Notes: generated by a model not told the origin, from the letters alone. DNA of 36,208 nucleotides from Chloroflexota bacterium (GCA_902810755.1 CADDYT010000062.1:1-36208); one strand, 5' to 3'; shown: positions 1 to 7,222, counted from the stretch's first letter. Numbers and translations are program-made.

Positions 1-37
1 GTTTCAATCCCGCAAACGGGAACCTCGGCCTTTAGCC
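1..37 (-). CRISPR. Leader-proximal CRISPR repeat (array continues past base 1)
   Basis: On the minus strand the repeat ends in a short hairpin (CCCG, loop TTTG, CGGG) followed directly by ATTGAAAC. That is the usual 8-nt 5' handle left by Cas6 in type I and III systems. Only one copy lies in the window, so the right-hand boundary (about 36-41) is uncertain; an imperfect second hairpin (CTCGGC...GCCTGAG) spans it. Orientation follows from the handle and from the promoter just upstream at 49-77, so spacers lie to the left, outside the window. The adjacent cas2, cas1 and cas4 support the call. Confidence 0.85.
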
Positions 38-48
38 TGAGTGGTTGT

Positions 49-77
49 AGTATAGCATGAGAAGCGGGATGAATCAA
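49..77 (-). promoter_or_regulatory. CRISPR array promoter in the leader
   Basis: On the minus strand TTGATT (77-72) and TATACT (54-49) are separated by exactly 17 nt, a good sigma70-type promoter. The predicted start of transcription, near 42, lies a few bases before the first repeat, as expected for pre-crRNA transcription towards the left. The match to consensus and the position are seen; activity is inferred. Confidence 0.75.
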
Positions 78-78
78 G

Positions 79-218
79 GGTTTGCGAGAGTCTCTTTTTT
101 TGGGGGGAATTTGCGGGGAAACATCCAGGGATTTTTGGGCCTGTTTCCCTCTCATCCCCCTTCTGAGGGGTTGCGAGAGTCTCTGCGTGGAGTTGGGGTC
201 ACTGAGACTCTCGCAACC
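79..218. repeat. CRISPR leader with a motif present three times
   Basis: The leader between the cas2 stop (228) and the first repeat carries GGTTGCGAGAGTCTC at 169-183, its perfect inverted copy GAGACTCTCGCAACC at 204-218, and a third near-copy at 79-94 with one extra T, in the same orientation as 169-183. The first two could fold as a 15-bp stem with a 20-nt loop. The remainder is rich in runs of T, G and C. A role in integrase docking or in transcription is possible but unproven. Confidence 0.7.
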
Positions 219-227
219 GTGTTCCGC

Positions 228-533
228 TTAGACGAGGAAGAGGACTTCCTCGGCTGGTGGTGGCCCTCCCACCGTTTCGACTTTGCTCACACAGTTTGCG
301 CATAAGGGATAGAAACGCACACTATCCTGTTTGGGTTCGAGATGCTCTGCCAGTTTGACTTGCAACAGGATCAGTTCTTTCCTGCTCAGGAAACACTCGA
401 ATAAGGAATACTGTGTCCATTTGCCATATCCGAGCAGGATTTTATGCACTTTTGTGCGCCTCCTGTCATCAGGAATATCATAGGCCACGACATAGCAGGT
501 AGATTGCTGGGGGGTTCTGGTCTGCCGTTTCAT
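228..533 (-). CDS. cas2: CRISPR-associated endonuclease Cas2
   Basis: This 101-residue protein is of normal Cas2 length. The ferredoxin-like core opens with VVAYDIPDDRRR, where Asp19 is the conserved metal-binding aspartate, and continues with a typical helix (KVHKILLGYGKWTQYSLFEC). Cas2 forms the dimeric centre of the Cas1-Cas2 integrase that inserts new spacers at the leader end of the array. The gene starts 24 nt after the cas1 stop behind AGAGGG, and is the last gene before the leader, the usual order in adaptation operons. The C-terminal tail (VGGPPPAEEVLFLV) is rather long and proline-bearing. Confidence 0.95.
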   Translation of the reverse strand: MKRQTRTPQQSTCYVVAYDIPDDRRRTKVHKILLGYGKWTQYSLFECFLSRKELILLQVKLAEHLEPKQDSVRFYPLCANCVSKVETVGGPPPAEEVLFLV

Positions 534-557
534 CTTCCCTCTTTGATCTCCTGCTTG

Positions 558-1655
558 CTATTTCACACGCAATGGGGGGTAGTGGTCAATCTCTGCGGTG
601 AGAACTTTGCCAAGGAGCCTGCCTTGCAATTCCAGACAGCGGCGGTAGCTCACCTTATAGCCAAAGATGGGGTGTGTGATTTCTTCGTTGAGCCGCTCTT
701 CAAATTGCGTGAAGAAGACCTTGCGCCGCTCGTCTTTGAGACGATAGGCTCCCAGTTCGACGAGGAAATCATTGGGCGCCAGCATGCGCTTATTGAGCAT
801 GGTCAAAACGATGGAATCCACAATGATCGGGCGAAATTCTTCCATCAGGTCCAGGGCCAGGGAGGGGCGTCCGTAGAAGGAACTGTGCAGGTAGCCGACG
901 TAGTGGTCGAAACCGACGAGTTGCAGCGCGCTGGCCACTTTGTTGGTGAGCAGTGAGTAGCCAAAGCTGAGAAGCGCGTTGACCGCATCGGTGGGTGGAC
1001 GCTTGACTCGGCCTGGGAACGGCCACTGCCTGGGGTCGGAGAGCAGCTTGCCGAAGCACTGAAAGTAGGCGGCGCTGCCCGCTCCCTCCATGCCCAGAAT
1101 CGTTTCCAGGGGGGTACCCTCGACCCGGTTGTCTCCGCCTACCAGCCGGTGCGGAGCATGTGCCTGTTCCACCGGCAATGTTGCCAGCTGGTGCAGCAAT
1201 GCCGTTATCTGCTCAATCGCCTGCCTCATTTCAGCATCGGATTGGCGGCGCTGGTAGCGTTGCAGCATGGTGCGCTGATTGGCAAGTTTGCCGATGACGA
1301 AGCGGCGGGCCAGGTCGCAGCGTTGGGCCATGTCCTGGTGGGCGCGGTACTGGGCCATGCGCAGGATAGCGTTTTTGGAGAAGGGCGGCGAGAGGCGGCC
1401 CTTGAACTGGCCGTAGGGTCCCAGGTAGGTGATCTCGATGTTGCGTTCCAGTAAGAGGTGCAGTGCCGAGGCTGTCAGCGTGACCTCTCCGAAAACGACC
1501 ACCTCATCGATTTTGATCAGCGGGATGTGTTCTTTACGCATCGGCGTCGGCGCAGCTCCATTTTTGCCCTTCCTCGCGGGAATTTCCACCAGCAGGCTAT
1601 CTTCGCCATCACGCCTGACAAAGGCGTATTCTTCGGTCAGATACAGCGTTGGCAC
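558..1655 (-). CDS. cas1: CRISPR integrase Cas1
   Basis: Cas1, 365 residues, catalyses spacer integration with Cas2. The N-terminal beta domain (about 1-85) is followed by the all-helical catalytic domain. The conserved metal ligands are visible as Glu190 (LGMEGAGSAAYF), His257 (GYLHSSFYGRPSLALDL) and Asp269/Glu272 (DLMEEFRP). The start is a GTG whose G is shared with the TAG stop of cas4 (TAGTG), preceded by AAAGAAAGGTGG, which indicates translational coupling. The open frame extends much further upstream, but that part is cas4 read in another frame. The protein is slightly longer than most Cas1 proteins because of a linker around residues 135-180. Confidence 0.95.
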   Translation of the reverse strand: MPTLYLTEEYAFVRRDGEDSLLVEIPARKGKNGAAPTPMRKEHIPLIKIDEVVVFGEVTLTASALHLLLERNIEITYLGPYGQFKGRLSPPFSKNAILRMAQYRAHQDMAQRCDLARRFVIGKLANQRTMLQRYQRRQSDAEMRQAIEQITALLHQLATLPVEQAHAPHRLVGGDNRVEGTPLETILGMEGAGSAAYFQCFGKLLSDPRQWPFPGRVKRPPTDAVNALLSFGYSLLTNKVASALQLVGFDHYVGYLHSSFYGRPSLALDLMEEFRPIIVDSIVLTMLNKRMLAPNDFLVELGAYRLKDERRKVFFTQFEERLNEEITHPIFGYKVSYRRCLELQGRLLGKVLTAEIDHYPPLRVK

Positions 1656-2275
1656 TAATATCCACCTTTCTTTGCTAGCAGCTGTCGTACTTCTTCCGGC
1701 ATACACATAGGCAGCAGGCTGCAATTGGGGCAGCGCGCCGCCAGTTCGCCGGAGAGCGGCGGCGGCGGCGTTGCCAGCGCAGAAACTTGCAATGCCTGCA
1801 CGATGGCTGCCTTCGTCATGGCACGCAGCTGCGGCGTGAAGTCGACGCGCACTCTGCGCCGCGAGCCGACATAATAGATGTAGCCGTGCGCAATGGGCGC
1901 CTTGCCGGGCTGCCGCTCTTCCAGGCACAACGCCTGCGCGCACAGCTGGATGTGGTCGTTGAGCCACTGGCCCTGCTGCCCGTGTTTGTATTCCACGGGA
2001 ACCAGCAGGCCCGCCCGCTCCTCGATCACATCGGCAAAGCCGGAGAGGCGCAGCGTCTCGCTGTAGAGGTACAATCTCGTCGTCTCGATCTCCCCTTCCT
2101 CCGATGTGTGCGTCCCGGCCTGGTGGACGCGCTGATGCTCCAGCGTCCCCTCCAGTACAAACTCGTTGACCAGCGTTTCTCCCTGCACATACTGGTAATA
2201 AAACTTGCGCGGGCAATACTCCAGCGCATTGAGCGAGGAGATAGGGATGATCTCTACCTGTGATGTGTTGCTCAT
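1655..2275 (-). CDS. cas4: CRISPR-associated exonuclease Cas4
   Basis: This 206-residue RecB-family nuclease helps trim and orient prespacers for Cas1-Cas2. The four iron-sulfur cysteines are present: Cys21 (YCPRKFYYQY) and Cys182, Cys185 and Cys191 (CPNCSLLPMC) near the C-terminus. The PD-(D/E)XK core is seen as GFADVIEE followed by VEYKHG. ATG at 2275 was chosen because AAAAGGAAAG lies at normal spacing; an in-frame upstream ATG would place repeat DNA (about 2335-2360) inside the protein. The stop overlaps the cas1 GTG. Cas4 beside a reverse transcriptase-linked cas1-cas2 is unusual. Confidence 0.93.
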   Translation of the reverse strand: MSNTSQVEIIPISSLNALEYCPRKFYYQYVQGETLVNEFVLEGTLEHQRVHQAGTHTSEEGEIETTRLYLYSETLRLSGFADVIEERAGLLVPVEYKHGQQGQWLNDHIQLCAQALCLEERQPGKAPIAHGYIYYVGSRRRVRVDFTPQLRAMTKAAIVQALQVSALATPPPPLSGELAARCPNCSLLPMCMPEEVRQLLAKKGGY

Positions 2276-2334
2276 GGTTGTGCTTTCCTTTTCCTGTTCG
2301 CTTGTATTGGGACATAGGCGCCGGGAGGGCGTCA

Positions 2335-2422
2335 GGACGGAGGCAAGCTCCGTCCCTACCAACCACGAAGCGGTAGCTATGAATCCGTAGGTGAGTAGGG
2401 GCGGAGCTTGCCTCCGCCCTGG
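2335..2422. repeat. Inverted pair of short hairpins between cas4 and the RT gene
   Basis: Two related hairpins face each other: GGACGGAG-GCAAG-CTCCGTCC (2335-2355) and GGGCGGAG-CTTGC-CTCCGCCC (from about 2399). Each has an 8-bp stem, and the two units are inverted copies of one another, flanked by CCTACC and GTAGG. The pair lies in the RT-cas4 gap and could act as an intergenic RNA processing or attenuation structure. The GTAGGGGCG part resembles the element at 34553-34627. Confidence 0.75.
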
Positions 2423-2456
2423 CTACTACACATCTCCGTCCTGCCCCATCACAATG

Positions 2457-3971
2457 CTATCGTTTCAATATGCTCATCTGACGATAGGTGCGCAGTTGGA
2501 CGCCGTTGGTAGTGGCGAAGACCCGTTTGTGATCGTCGATGCGCTGCCAGTAGCGGCCCAGGAGCCAGTCGCGAGTTTTGCCGGGGTGGCGTTTGCCTGC
2601 CCAGGTGAGCAGGCGCTGCTCCAGCAGGTCGTCGTAGCGGCTCATGATGGCCGCCGGGACGACTCCGTTGTAGTAGTTTGCCCAGCCCAGAATCAAGGGG
2701 TTGAGTTCCTCGATGACGCGCGCCTGAGGGGCCGTTTGCAACTGCTGCAACTTTTGATCGATGGCTGCCAGGTGCCTCCTGTTCGCCTCCTGCGTCGGGC
2801 TGACAATAGTTTTCACCGTTGGTGCGCTTACCGTCGTTGGGAGTGGCGGAGATGGCCTGCGCTCTGGTTGGATAGATGTTCGCTCTCGTCTCATGCCCGT
2901 TCTCACATCGATTTGCTCCCTCTTGCCCGTTGCCTGTCTCTCTATCGCCTCCTGCTGGATGTTGAAACCCAGGAAGTTGAAGCCGACCTGTCCCTGATAG
3001 GGGGTCAGCGTATGCGTGACGCGGGTCTTTTCCGCGTGCAGTTGCAGGCCCATCATCGCTAACCAGTGCCGCACGCGCCGGATCGCCTGTTGCAGCTCTT
3101 TCAGATCAGCATGCAGAATCACGAAATCGTCGGCGTAGCGCACCAGCAGTGGCTGTCCCCTGGCAGAGCCTTGCGCCACCACTGCTTCCATCCCATGCAG
3201 CGCGACGTTCATCAACAGGGGAGAGAGTACGCCTCCCTGTGGAATGCCCGTCTGGCCCGGGTAGAAGGTGCCGTCATCGATGACCCCCGCCTTGAGCCAG
3301 CCGTTGATGGCCTCGCGTAGCGCCGGAAAGGTTTGCAACTTCTCCAGCACGACTGCGTGGTCGATATGATCGAATGCTCCCTCGATATCGGCATCGAAGA
3401 CAAAGACGGGGCGGTGTTCAATCGCCACCAGAATGGCGGCGATGGCGTCATGCGCCCCACGACCGGGACGAAAGCCGTAACTGTGGGCCTCAAAACGCAC
3501 CTCCCATTCCGGTTCGAGCGCCAGTTTCACCAGCGCCTGCTTGCAGCGATCAATCATGGGCAGGATGGCGAGCGGACGCCGCTCGCTGGTGCCGGGCTTG
3601 GCAATCCAGACGCGCCTGGCGGGCAGTGGGGGCTGATGATTCCAGTTCCTCGGAGCAATCGCCGCTGCCATCGCCAGTTGCTGTTCCGAGGTCAGGGATT
3701 TGACGCCATCGACTCCGGCAGTGTCCCGCCCCTGATTCTCCTCGGCTACCCGGCGCACCGCCAGCAGCCGCGCCGCCTCCGATTCCATCAACCGCTGCTG
3801 CAAGCTCTGCATAGCCTGCCTCTCCCCGCGCTGGCTGGCCTGCGCAATCTGCTTCTGCATGCGCACCACCTGCTGCTCCAACGCGCTCCACGAGAGTCTG
3901 TTGTGGGCCTGATTTGCGGATGGTGACACCTGTCGGGGATGCTGAGGCTCTCGGACGTTTCTCTCTTTCAT
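2457..3971 (-). CDS. Group II intron-type reverse transcriptase, CRISPR-associated, free-standing
   Basis: This 504-residue reverse transcriptase has an RT N-terminal domain (about 25-90, ending TAGVDGV), palm motifs with FDADIEGAFD (Asp193, Asp195), IPQGGVLSPLL (about 243-253) and the catalytic YADD (279-282), then GFNFLGF, and a maturase/thumb domain with ILGWANYYNG. No HNH endonuclease domain follows. A proline- and arginine-rich insert of about 50 residues (about 341-395) separates palm and thumb. No intron domain V or VI structure is seen on either side, so this is not a mobile intron. RTs of this kind next to cas1 can support spacer acquisition from RNA in type III systems; here that role is inferred from the co-directional cas4-cas1-cas2. 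The ATG at 3971 has no clear Shine-Dalgarno sequence, so the start is tentative. Confidence 0.88.
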   Translation of the reverse strand: MKERNVREPQHPRQVSPSANQAHNRLSWSALEQQVVRMQKQIAQASQRGERQAMQSLQQRLMESEAARLLAVRRVAEENQGRDTAGVDGVKSLTSEQQLAMAAAIAPRNWNHQPPLPARRVWIAKPGTSERRPLAILPMIDRCKQALVKLALEPEWEVRFEAHSYGFRPGRGAHDAIAAILVAIEHRPVFVFDADIEGAFDHIDHAVVLEKLQTFPALREAINGWLKAGVIDDGTFYPGQTGIPQGGVLSPLLMNVALHGMEAVVAQGSARGQPLLVRYADDFVILHADLKELQQAIRRVRHWLAMMGLQLHAEKTRVTHTLTPYQGQVGFNFLGFNIQQEAIERQATGKREQIDVRTGMRRERTSIQPERRPSPPLPTTVSAPTVKTIVSPTQEANRRHLAAIDQKLQQLQTAPQARVIEELNPLILGWANYYNGVVPAAIMSRYDDLLEQRLLTWAGKRHPGKTRDWLLGRYWQRIDDHKRVFATTNGVQLRTYRQMSILKR

Positions 3972-4173
3972 ATGTTGTGTCTGGCTCGCTTTCTCTGTAC
4001 CCCGGCGATTGATCGGTCACCGATGACTACTGACCAATACATTAGCGATGCTCACAATCAATCACAGTCCTGCGGGTCTGCCTGTTGGCCCCCGTAACCC
4101 TGAAGGCGCTCAATTGATCGGCCAATAGGAGCCACACGATACGATCAATCGCACGGAGATGATCGGCCTGCAA

Positions 4174-5586
4174 TCAGATGTGACAGAGGAAGCAGCGTTT
4201 GTTTCTTCGTTCAACGCTCTCGGTATCCTCGTAAATGCTCATGGAGCCGTTGTTTTCATAGACCAGCACGGGGACATGCCTGTGCGCCTCGGTATACTGG
4301 TTGACCAGCACCTCGACGGCCATCGTCGCCAGGGCGGCGTTGAGCGTCTTGACGGCAGGCTCTTTGACATCCTGCCCCGTCACGTAGCCGCGTTTCACCA
4401 GCGCCTCGCGAATGCCCTGATCGGGGTGCCGCTCGCTGGCGACCTTGATCGGGTTGATGCGGTTGAGGCATTGCAGGCACAGGCAGTCGCCCACCCTGGC
4501 CGTAATCACCTCGCCGCTCATGTCTTCCAGCTTGCCATCCTTCACGCTGATGTTGACGCCGAGGGAGAGCAGCGGCACAAAATATTGCACCGACAGTTCC
4601 TGCGCGCGCAACCGGCTCGAATGATTATCCGTCGCCACGATCATCCAGTCCGAAAGCGCCAGCACACCTTCCATCTCGCGGTCGTGGACATCCTTCTGGT
4701 ACGCTCGCACCGTCGCCTTCGGGTTGATCCGGCTCAGATGCCGCCTGACCACCTCCACTTTCGGGCGCCGCTGCTGCGCATCCTCGTAGTACGCTCCTAC
4801 CACCCGGTTGAGATTCGACATCTCCAGCACATCCGGGTCAATCACATTGATCTCGTGAAAGCCCATATGGATCAGATGTTCCGCCACGATTGACCCCAGG
4901 CCGCCCACGCCGACGATGGAGATGACCTGCTCGTGCATCATGCTGCGCAGCGTCTCCAGTCCCAGGGCCAGCACGCTGCGGTTGAACATCTCCTCGCCGT
5001 CTGCCTGCGCTTTTTTTTCCTGCCGCCCCTGTCGCTCCTGCCTTTCATCCGTGTCCTCGCGGAAATCGGAACTGGCGATGCTCTCCACACTCGTCTGTGT
5101 CTTGAGCAGCGCGTGTCTGGCGACAATGGAACCACCGTTGCTCAGCGTCCAGACGCGAGCCGAATATTGTCGCTGCGAGAAGACAATGCTGGCGTAGTGA
5201 ATTCCTTCGAATGTCTCGTTCAAAAACCGGAAGAAGCCCTCTTCATCTCCATTGTCCGTTGCCGAAAAGGAGACCATGCCCTGCGTAAAGGGATGCGTGT
5301 GGACATCGATGATGGTATCGACATCGTACCTGCCGGTCAGTTCCGCCAGCGCGCGGTGGATGAAGTCCTTCCTGATGTGCAGAAACGCCACACTCTGCTG
5401 GTTATAATCCCCCTGCTCGGGAAAGAGCAGATCGATCACGGTGATAATCGTAGAGCCATCGATCTGGCGCGTCTTGCCCAGCAAAATGGCGAAATGTTCC
5501 TTTGACCGGTCTGCAAGCAATTGTGTCCGTAGATACCGCAAATCGCCATGTTTAAACTTGATCAGGTAACGCGAATAGGTACTCAC
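4174..5586 (-). CDS. JAB/JAMM peptidase fused to a ThiF/E1-like adenylyltransferase
   Basis: A 470-residue fusion. Residues 1-165 form a Prok-JAB metalloprotease: Glu30 (SKEHFAILLG), His96 and His98 (DVHTHPF), Ser108 and Asp111 (SATD) make a complete zinc site. A charged linker (about 175-200) leads to an E1/ThiF Rossmann domain (about 205-470) with GVGGLGS (226-232), IDPD (Asp250, Asp252), NLNR (258-261) and ATDN (Asp320). Zinc ligands appear as CLCLQC (368-373) and CFLC (465-468). By family, E1 adenylates a ubiquitin-like protein and JAB cleaves ubiquitin-like precursors or conjugates. GTG at 5586 is chosen because AAAGGAG precedes it; upstream codons are repeat DNA. No cysteine lies in the usual E1 catalytic loop (about 385-415). 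The partner E2-like gene is upstream and the RT gene downstream. Confidence 0.88.
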   Translation of the reverse strand: MSTYSRYLIKFKHGDLRYLRTQLLADRSKEHFAILLGKTRQIDGSTIITVIDLLFPEQGDYNQQSVAFLHIRKDFIHRALAELTGRYDVDTIIDVHTHPFTQGMVSFSATDNGDEEGFFRFLNETFEGIHYASIVFSQRQYSARVWTLSNGGSIVARHALLKTQTSVESIASSDFREDTDERQERQGRQEKKAQADGEEMFNRSVLALGLETLRSMMHEQVISIVGVGGLGSIVAEHLIHMGFHEINVIDPDVLEMSNLNRVVGAYYEDAQQRRPKVEVVRRHLSRINPKATVRAYQKDVHDREMEGVLALSDWMIVATDNHSSRLRAQELSVQYFVPLLSLGVNISVKDGKLEDMSGEVITARVGDCLCLQCLNRINPIKVASERHPDQGIREALVKRGYVTGQDVKEPAVKTLNAALATMAVEVLVNQYTEAHRHVPVLVYENNGSMSIYEDTESVERRNKRCFLCHI

Positions 5587-5639
5587 AGCCTGCTCCTTTC
5601 TGCGTTGCAACATAAACCGTATCGCCCCAGGCCGCCCGC

Positions 5640-5800
5640 CGCCCCACAGGCCGACCGCAAGGGTCGGCCCTACTATATACGCCTCCACCGCGCGCTGTCA
5701 GCGCGCTGACGGGATCGTGTATAGTAGGGGTACCCCCATAGGCGTTCACTTAAGCCCGTGCCAGCGCCAGGCAGGCCACCCCTTGCGGCTATCCTGGGGC
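5640..5800. repeat. Mosaic palindromic repeat between the E1-JAB and E2 genes
   Basis: A variant palindrome has arms around CAGGCCGACCGCAAGGGTCGG and GTGTATAGTAGGGG, with a GC-rich loop containing CAGCGCGCTG. It is followed by the connector motif (ATAGGCGTTCACTTAAG) and another half arm (CAGGCCACCCCTTGCGGC). It fills most of the 231-bp gap, so the E1-JAB gene may be partly uncoupled from the E2 gene. Confidence 0.8.
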
Positions 5801-5817
5801 GGGGCCAGTTGAGCCTG

Positions 5818-6501
5818 CTAATCCTCCGTCCCCGACAGCACTTCACTGATCAGCGTGAAGTAGGTCCACAGGTTGTCGCCCTTGCGCCAGTCACCGGGGC
5901 GCTGGATGGGCGCGGGCTGCCAGCTACCGGGGTTGATGTAGACGCAGTACCACTTCCAGCCCTGTGTCAGTGGGTCGCTGCAGGCTTCATGGTAGGCCGC
6001 CTGGTAGAGGTGGCCGTTGACGGAGAGCGGGATGTCTTCCTTCAGGTAGAAGCCCACCGGGGGCAGTTCGGGATACTCCGTCGGGAAGACCACCAGCAGA
6101 TCGGTGGTGCGAGCGATGCTGTGCCAGATGGGCGGCAGCACGTAGTCGTTGGCAATCATCCAGTCGGCATGTTCCTCGTCAAAGGAGACGCCGCGCTTGA
6201 ACAGCTTCTCGGCGATGTCATAGACCTGCTCGGTAATGATCTGCTTCGAGAGCGCGCTGCGATCACCCCCGTAGGTCACGCCTTTCGTGCGATCAGGAAT
6301 GGTCGTGATCTTGACCGGATTACCGAAGCGATCATACAACTCCGCCGGCTTATAGGTATAGTTCGGCTGCAGCGGCCTGAATACCGCCCCCTGCTGGATG
6401 ACTGGCCGCCGACCCATACCAGGATTCAACTGCTGGATCAGTTGCTGGCCGGTAATGCCCTGCGGCGGCACCTGAATGCGCCTGCCATTCACAATAGCCA
6501 T
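5818..6501 (-). CDS. Ubiquitin-like N-terminus fused to a prokaryotic E2-like domain
   Basis: A 227-residue protein. Residues 1-75 (NGRRIQVPPQGITGQQLIQQ, then a beta-rich stretch) look like the bacterial multi-ubiquitin/beta-grasp family. Residues about 85-227 look like the Prok-E2 family E fold: VVFPTEYPELPPVGFYL (138-153) carries the E2-type YPxxPP motif, followed by GWKWYCVYINPGSW with Cys186 as the candidate catalytic cysteine, and a C-terminal helix (WTYFTLISEVL). The first ATG (6507) is only 2 nt from AGGAGG, whereas the second (6501) is 8 nt away, so 6501 is chosen. By analogy, E2 would accept the activated modifier from the E1-JAB protein. Assignment of the N-terminal domain is less certain than that of the E2 domain. 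Confidence 0.72.
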   Translation of the reverse strand: MAIVNGRRIQVPPQGITGQQLIQQLNPGMGRRPVIQQGAVFRPLQPNYTYKPAELYDRFGNPVKITTIPDRTKGVTYGGDRSALSKQIITEQVYDIAEKLFKRGVSFDEEHADWMIANDYVLPPIWHSIARTTDLLVVFPTEYPELPPVGFYLKEDIPLSVNGHLYQAAYHEACSDPLTQGWKWYCVYINPGSWQPAPIQRPGDWRKGDNLWTYFTLISEVLSGTED

Positions 6502-6559
6502 GTGCATATCCTCCTTTTCCTTTGTTTGCCTTACCTGTCGTTCCTCGTCGCGAACGTGG

Positions 6560-7222
6560 CTACAGGTTCAGATCATCGATAGGGTCTGCCACCAGGTCTG
6601 GCGCGAGGGCAACGATCTCGCTATCTTCCGATCGGGCGGCCACCTTCACCGCGTCCTCATCATCGCCTGCCTGCGACTCGATGAGGTCTTTGTACTGCTC
6701 CTCCACGCGCTCCTCTTCCGCGCTCTCCTGCGCCGCGAGGTAGCCTTCGTAGTACACCTCCAGATTGATGAAGCCCGAACACTTCATCAGCAGATCGGCT
6801 CCCGCCGTTTCGGGAAATGCGGCCACCTCAACGCGGATGCCGGACTTCCTGACCTCCTGAATGAGCGGAATAAAGTCCGCGTCGCCGCTGGCCAGCACGA
6901 TGATGTCGGGCTTCACCTGGTAGGCTGCCTTCAACACATCCATCGTGATCTCGACATCAAAGTTACACTTGTACGTCCCGCCCGCGATATTACCCAGTTT
7001 GGTCGTGACGATATAGCCGGAGCGCCAGAGATCCTCAATCTCCGCGTCCAGCCGATGCTCATTGCGCGGGTTGATCGGCACATAGCAATACGCTTCCACC
7101 AGGAAACGATGCTCGCCGACGTAGCGGAGCAAATCCTGGTAATCCACGCGCAGCCGCTTCTCCCTGCTCGCCCGGTTGATATTGGCGTAATCCAGGAAGA
7201 AGACCACTTTTTCCTTTTCCAT
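6560..7222 (-). CDS. NYN-domain (LabA/DUF88-like) putative RNase
   Basis: A 220-residue protein whose first 160 residues are a NYN (PIN-like) domain: VVFFLDYANINR (Asp11, Asn14), a central GGTYKCNFDVEITMDVL (Asp89, Asp95) and IIVLASGDADFIPLI (Asp114, Asp116). These acidic residues form the usual metal-dependent RNase site. The C-terminal 60 residues are acidic and probably disordered. ATG at 7222 is preceded by AGAGGAGGGTG. It is the first gene of the co-directional minus-strand series, 58 bp before the ubiquitin-like/E2 gene, and is divergent from the XRE-TPR gene. A role as effector or RNA-processing enzyme is inference; NYN proteins are common and not confined to defence. Confidence 0.85.
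   Translation of the reverse strand: MEKEKVVFFLDYANINRASREKRLRVDYQDLLRYVGEHRFLVEAYCYVPINPRNEHRLDAEIEDLWRSGYIVTTKLGNIAGGTYKCNFDVEITMDVLKAAYQVKPDIIVLASGDADFIPLIQEVRKSGIRVEVAAFPETAGADLLMKCSGFINLEVYYEGYLAAQESAEEERVEEQYKDLIESQAGDDEDAVKVAARSEDSEIVALAPDLVADPIDDLNL

Noticed and set aside
57..227. Small plus-strand protein in the CRISPR leader
   Set aside because: It lies across the leader promoter and inverted repeats, on the opposite strand, with no resemblance to a known protein.
1656..2366. N-terminal extension of Cas1 through the cas4 region
   Set aside because: It is the same DNA as cas4 read in another frame; the GTG at 1655 has a good Shine-Dalgarno sequence and Cas1 homology begins there.
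2457..3971. Mobile group II intron, retron or diversity-generating RT
   Set aside because: No domain V hairpin, msr/msd-like structure or template/variable repeat pair was found around the gene; cas genes adjoin it.
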